Positions 23,428 through 25,614 of a stretch of 25,614 bases of DNA are shown here, in pieces. Within the stretch, counting starts at the first letter, position 1. Each line of letters opens with the position of its first letter. This stretch comes from UBA6814 sp040753075 (GTDB taxonomy: Bacteria > Desulfobacterota > Desulfovibrionia > Desulfovibrionales > Desulfovibrionaceae): NCBI GenBank assembly GCA_040753075.1, contig JBFMHA010000052.1, positions 1-25,614 of the forward strand. Direction: 5' to 3'. The notes under the pieces are model-generated. The model searched no databases, was not told the DNA's origin, and saw nothing but the letters and a program-made list of their open reading frames with translations. Made by a program: the position numbers and the translations under genes.

Positions 23428-24843
23428 TCACGAGGCTCCCGTTAGGCGACGGAAGATGGCCCGAGCGGTGTGCAGCAGGGGCGGCCTGGTGGCCGCCCGG
23501 ACCAGCTTGCGCGCCTGGGCCAGGGTCCGGGTGGTGAGAACGGCCGGGTGGTTTCTGGTGGCTTCGTCCTCCAAATCGGCGGGCCCCAGGGCGTGCGGCA
23601 TGCAATAGAACCGCCCCCGGTAATGCACGATGTTGTGGTCGCATATGGTCTCGGTCAGCACTGGGTGCATGGGGCCCTCGGGGCGGACGGTCGTGGTGCG
23701 GGCCAGTTGCCTGGCCTCGTCCAGGGTGGCGGCCATAAGAACGCCATCCTGGGTGCGTTGTCCCTCGTCGTTCATGTCCACGGGGCCCAGAGATTGGGGC
23801 AGCACGAAGAAGGCATCGCGGTATTCCACGATGTTGCATCCATTGGCCGCCTCCAGCAGGCAGGCCCGGTAACTGCGTACGAAATGGGGGCTATCCTGGA
23901 GGGCGTCCAGGGACCAGTCGCGCATGCGCCCGGGGTCGATGTAGTCGGCTGGCGCCAAGTCGTCCACGTTCCGGGCTCCCGTGCGCAAGGCCTCGATGGC
24001 CGGGCTCTCCAGTAGGGGCCTAGTCCGTCCTGAGGCTTTGGCCTCCAGGGCCGTGGTGGACACGTTCTTGCCGTCGTGGGGCCCGATGTAGTTGTCGTCG
24101 CCGTCGGAGCCGGGATGCCAGGTGTGGTAGAGGAATTCGGTCTGGTGCCATTTCTCGGTAAGGCCGGCGTTCACCAGCCGCCAGGTCAAGTCGTAGGGCC
24201 CGCAGACATGGCCCAGGTAGTCGATGTGCTCGTCGGCGCCGCCCACGGCGATGATGTCCTCGCGGCGGGCGCACATCATGGCGCCGTAGTTGCGGGTATG
24301 CACGGGGTCGTCCTCGTCCCACAGGCCAGTGGTCTTGCCCCGCTCCCAGTTGATGCACACGCCCGACAGGAGTTCGTCAATGCTCGGGTAGTTGAACGGA
24401 TAGCATTTCTTGTCGATGTTGCGGACTTCGTCATAGTGCAGGACCAGGTTGTCGCTGGCCTTGAACTCCTTGATGATCGTCTCCACGAAGGACGGGGTGA
24501 CGATGGCATCGGAGTCCCCGATGCAGACGATGTTGCCCCTGCTCCGGGCGATGCCTACGTTGTACATCAGGTGCTTGTGGTAATAGATGTCCTTGTCGAT
24601 GTTCAGGACGATCCACTGGTCGATGTCCGGGGGCATGTCTTTATGCCGGCAGTGCTCCAGCCTGCCTTGCAGGTCTTCGCTCTTGCGGTCGTAGTATTCG
24701 ATCCAGATGATTTCATAGAGGGAGCGGGGCACGGACTGTTTACGAAGGTAGTCGAGGGTGTGCAGGCTTTCCCGGCAAGACCAGTCCAGGAAGACGAAGG
24801 ATATCTCCGGGGAGGGCAGTTTGGTGTCCAGTAATATTTCCAT
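23428..24843 (-). CDS. GT2-type glycosyltransferase with two C-terminal repeat modules
   Basis: 471 residues from the ATG at 24843; a GTG at 24879 is in frame but has no ribosome site. The GT-A domain occupies about 1-260, with FVFLDWSCRES near the N-terminus and the DxD motif GDSDA (109-113). AVGGADEHIDYLGHVCGPYDLTWR is the usual later region. Residues about 324-383 and 393-451 form two tandem repeats centred on NIVEYRDAFFVLPQSLGP and NIVHYRGRFYCMPHALGP, each ending in TL..AR. The repeats' role is unknown; binding of glycan or of partner proteins is possible. Probably adds a sugar to the growing chain in the cytoplasm. It follows the NUDIX gene and is separated from the main operon by 251 bases. 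Confidence 0.82.
   Translation of the reverse strand: MEILLDTKLPSPEISFVFLDWSCRESLHTLDYLRKQSVPRSLYEIIWIEYYDRKSEDLQGRLEHCRHKDMPPDIDQWIVLNIDKDIYYHKHLMYNVGIARSRGNIVCIGDSDAIVTPSFVETIIKEFKASDNLVLHYDEVRNIDKKCYPFNYPSIDELLSGVCINWERGKTTGLWDEDDPVHTRNYGAMMCARREDIIAVGGADEHIDYLGHVCGPYDLTWRLVNAGLTEKWHQTEFLYHTWHPGSDGDDNYIGPHDGKNVSTTALEAKASGRTRPLLESPAIEALRTGARNVDDLAPADYIDPGRMRDWSLDALQDSPHFVRSYRACLLEAANGCNIVEYRDAFFVLPQSLGPVDMNDEGQRTQDGVLMAATLDEARQLARTTTVRPEGPMHPVLTETICDHNIVHYRGRFYCMPHALGPADLEDEATRNHPAVLTTRTLAQARKLVRAATRPPLLHTARAIFRRLTGAS
23491..23667 (-). repeat. Repeat module 2 in the glycosyltransferase
   Basis: A 59-residue unit containing NIVHYRGRFY, LGPADL and TLAQARKL. From the Asn of NIV, LGP begins at +15 and the TL..AR segment at +36, exactly as in module 1. 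Clear tandem duplication at protein level. Confidence 0.75.
23695..23874 (-). repeat. Repeat module 1 in the glycosyltransferase
   Basis: A 60-residue unit containing NIVEYRDAFF, LGPVDM and TLDEARQL. It has the same internal spacing as module 2, with roughly 40 percent identity by eye. The two units lie about 67 residues apart, measured Asn to Asn. Confidence 0.75.
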
Positions 24844-24885
24844 GGGTCGATTACTGATCTGGGTTGTCGGTGGGGCCACAGGAAC

Positions 24886-25401
24886 TCAGGCGACAACGCC
24901 CCGCCTGCCGGCGAGGAAATCCGCAATGGGCGCCCGGGCTGGTGGCACGATGTCGTCGGGCAGTGCGTCCGGTGGGAAGAACCGCAGATCTGTGCTCTCC
25001 GGGCTCATCCGGAGCAGGCCCGAGGCCTGGCGGGCCACGAGCACCACGTCCACCAGTTGGCGACGGTCCCCGTTGTCCGGGTAGACCACCATACGGCCGT
25101 CAGTGACCCGGGAATAGACTCCAACTAGGCCGGTGATGTCCACCACCAGCCCAGTCTCCTCCATGACTTCCCGCAAGGCGGCCTCGGCCACGGACTCGCC
25201 CGGATTGATGGCACCGCCGGGCAGACTCCACATGCCGTTGTCGGACCGTCGTTCCAGAAGGATGAGCCCGTCAGATGAGAGCATAATCACGCCGACTCCG
25301 CACCGTACGGTTGTGCCTTCAAGAACGACATTTCCATACATCTTTTCTGCGGCGGGATGCAACGTGCTGTAATCTCCTTGAGGGGGCTTGCGCAGGGTCA
25401 T
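24886..25401 (-). CDS. NUDIX hydrolase
   Basis: 171 residues. A complete NUDIX box is present: G63-x5-E69-x7-R77-E78-x2-E81-E82-x-G84 within PGGAINPGES...EETG. This binds the metal and hydrolyses a nucleoside diphosphate linked to another group. In a polysaccharide locus a nucleotide-sugar hydrolase (GDP-mannose mannosyl hydrolase-like) is a fair guess, but the sequence does not fix the substrate, and a housekeeping role is possible. It is the first gene of a two-gene unit with the glycosyltransferase, behind a possible promoter at 25428-25455. The ribosome site (GGGAAC) is weak. Confidence 0.88.
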   Translation of the reverse strand: MTLRKPPQGDYSTLHPAAEKMYGNVVLEGTTVRCGVGVIMLSSDGLILLERRSDNGMWSLPGGAINPGESVAEAALREVMEETGLVVDITGLVGVYSRVTDGRMVVYPDNGDRRQLVDVVLVARQASGLLRMSPESTDLRFFPPDALPDDIVPPARAPIADFLAGRRGVVA

Positions 25402-25427
25402 GCGGTTGTTCCCAGCTTCAACCCAAG

Positions 25428-25455
25428 CATATACAATTTTCGATGGTTCTGTCCA
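25428..25455 (-). promoter_or_regulatory. Possible promoter for the NUDIX-glycosyltransferase unit
   Basis: On the minus strand, TGGACA (25450-25455) is followed after 16 bases by TATATG (25428-25433), with a TG one base before the -10 box (TGTATATG). Transcription would start about 20 bases before the NUDIX ATG. A GGCCGGGG/CTCCGGCC hairpin (25456-25478) sits directly upstream of the -35 box. Confidence 0.4.
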
Positions 25456-25512
25456 GGCCGGGGGTTATTACTCCGGCCATAAAATAGTTAGCCCGGATAT
25501 TGCACGAAAAGA

Positions 25513-25581
25513 ATGGCGGATTGTCTCGTTTTGTGATAGATTTCAGTTGCCTAGACATGAAATCTACGAGAAATCCGCCAT
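25513..25581 (+). promoter_or_regulatory. Long hairpin covering the transposase start codon
   Basis: Three nested stems: ATGGCGGATT (25513-25522) with AATCCGCCAT (25572-25581); TCTCG (25524-25528) with CGAGA (25567-25571); TAGATTTCA (25537-25545) with TGAAATCTA (25558-25566). The loop is 12 bases, with one 8-base bulge on the 5' side and a single bulged G. That gives 24 perfect base pairs. The outermost pairs include the A and U of the AUG at 25580-25582, and the only purine-rich stretch before it (CGAGAAA) is also paired. RNA entering from outside would hide the start codon. Confidence 0.7.
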
Positions 25582-25614
25582 GGCGAAACGTACCTCAGAT
25601 TGCATTGGTTTTCC
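25580..25614 (+). CDS. Start of a transposase-like gene, cut by window edge
   Basis: ATG followed by codons reading MAKRTSDCIGF before the window ends. It is the only plus-strand gene start that I support. The transposase call rests on the IS-like surroundings and the leader hairpin, not on domain evidence, because only 11 residues are visible. Confidence 0.4.
   Translation, partial: MAKRTSDCIGF

Larger units (their letters stand above)
25489..25614 (+). mobile_element. Left end of a putative insertion sequence, cut by the window edge
   Basis: From about TTAGCCCGGATATTGCACGA (25489 on) the sequence changes character: it is AT-richer and ends in a plus-strand start codon. It includes a long hairpin (25513-25581) around the start codon, as known for some IS transposase leaders. 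The exact boundary and the family are uncertain; an IS1380-like element is a guess only. Confidence 0.4.

Noticed and set aside
25456..25478. GGCCGGGG/CTCCGGCC hairpin as a terminator
   Set aside because: An 8-bp stem with one G-U pair but no T run on either strand, so not a canonical intrinsic terminator. It may only be a structural element next to the NUDIX promoter.
1..25614. tRNA, rRNA or CRISPR arrays
   Set aside because: No cloverleaf, rRNA-like stretch or regularly spaced short repeat was seen on reading both strands.

Overview
The window looks like a surface-polysaccharide (O-antigen or capsule type) biosynthesis and export locus of a high-GC Gram-negative bacterium. Cobalamin-binding radical SAM enzymes, ABC-type export and the general protein style suggest a Desulfovibrio-like deltaproteobacterium; this taxonomic guess is an inference, not a database result. 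Apart from an IS fragment at the right edge, every gene I can support is on the minus strand, so the locus is read from right to left. Genes are tightly packed, with at least seven 4-base ATGA/GTGA start-stop overlaps. No gene-free stretch exceeds 300 bases; the longest is 23177-23427 (251 bases), which holds a likely promoter.

Reading in the direction of transcription: (1) 25401-23428, a NUDIX hydrolase and a GT2-type glycosyltransferase with two C-terminal repeats, behind a possible promoter at 25428-25455. (2) 23176-16873, a sugar-nucleotide module: NAD-dependent epimerase, GHMP sugar kinase, the alpha and beta halves of a TPP-dependent E1 enzyme without E2/E3 partners, a GDP-fucose-synthase-like reductase broken by a 1-base frameshift, and a PLP enzyme whose catalytic lysine is replaced by histidine (3-dehydratase type). 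It begins at a good promoter at 23340-23367. (3) 16859-13204, a B12-binding radical SAM enzyme followed by the Wzm/Wzt ABC exporter, in which Wzt carries a C-terminal glycan-recognition-type domain. (4) 13172-9988, a large second B12-binding radical SAM enzyme, then a scar: the first ~35 codons of a third such gene joined to the AT-rich tail of an SGNH-hydrolase-like gene. (5) 9991-5163, the most unusual block: WbqC-family protein, membrane glycosyltransferase, a class-II aminoacyl-tRNA-synthetase-like amino acid:carrier-protein ligase, a DegT aminotransferase, an acyl carrier protein and a NeuD/PglD-like left-handed beta-helix protein. (6) 5166-125, two radical SAM/SPASM enzymes, a three-domain SAM methyltransferase, a sulfotransferase and a flippase-like membrane protein.

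Both edges are insertion sequences pointing outward. A transposase start with a good ribosome-binding site lies at 1-59 (minus). The first codons of a different transposase-like gene lie at 25580-25614 (plus), with its start codon buried in a long hairpin.

Together the genes suggest a glycan containing an unusual deoxy or branched sugar (E1 pair, His-type PLP dehydratase), an amino sugar carrying an amino acid delivered from a carrier protein (ligase, ACP, aminotransferase, NeuD-like, WbqC), further tailoring by methylation, sulfation and radical chemistry, and export by Wzm/Wzt. The amino-acid-on-carrier block is my best candidate for an undescribed system.
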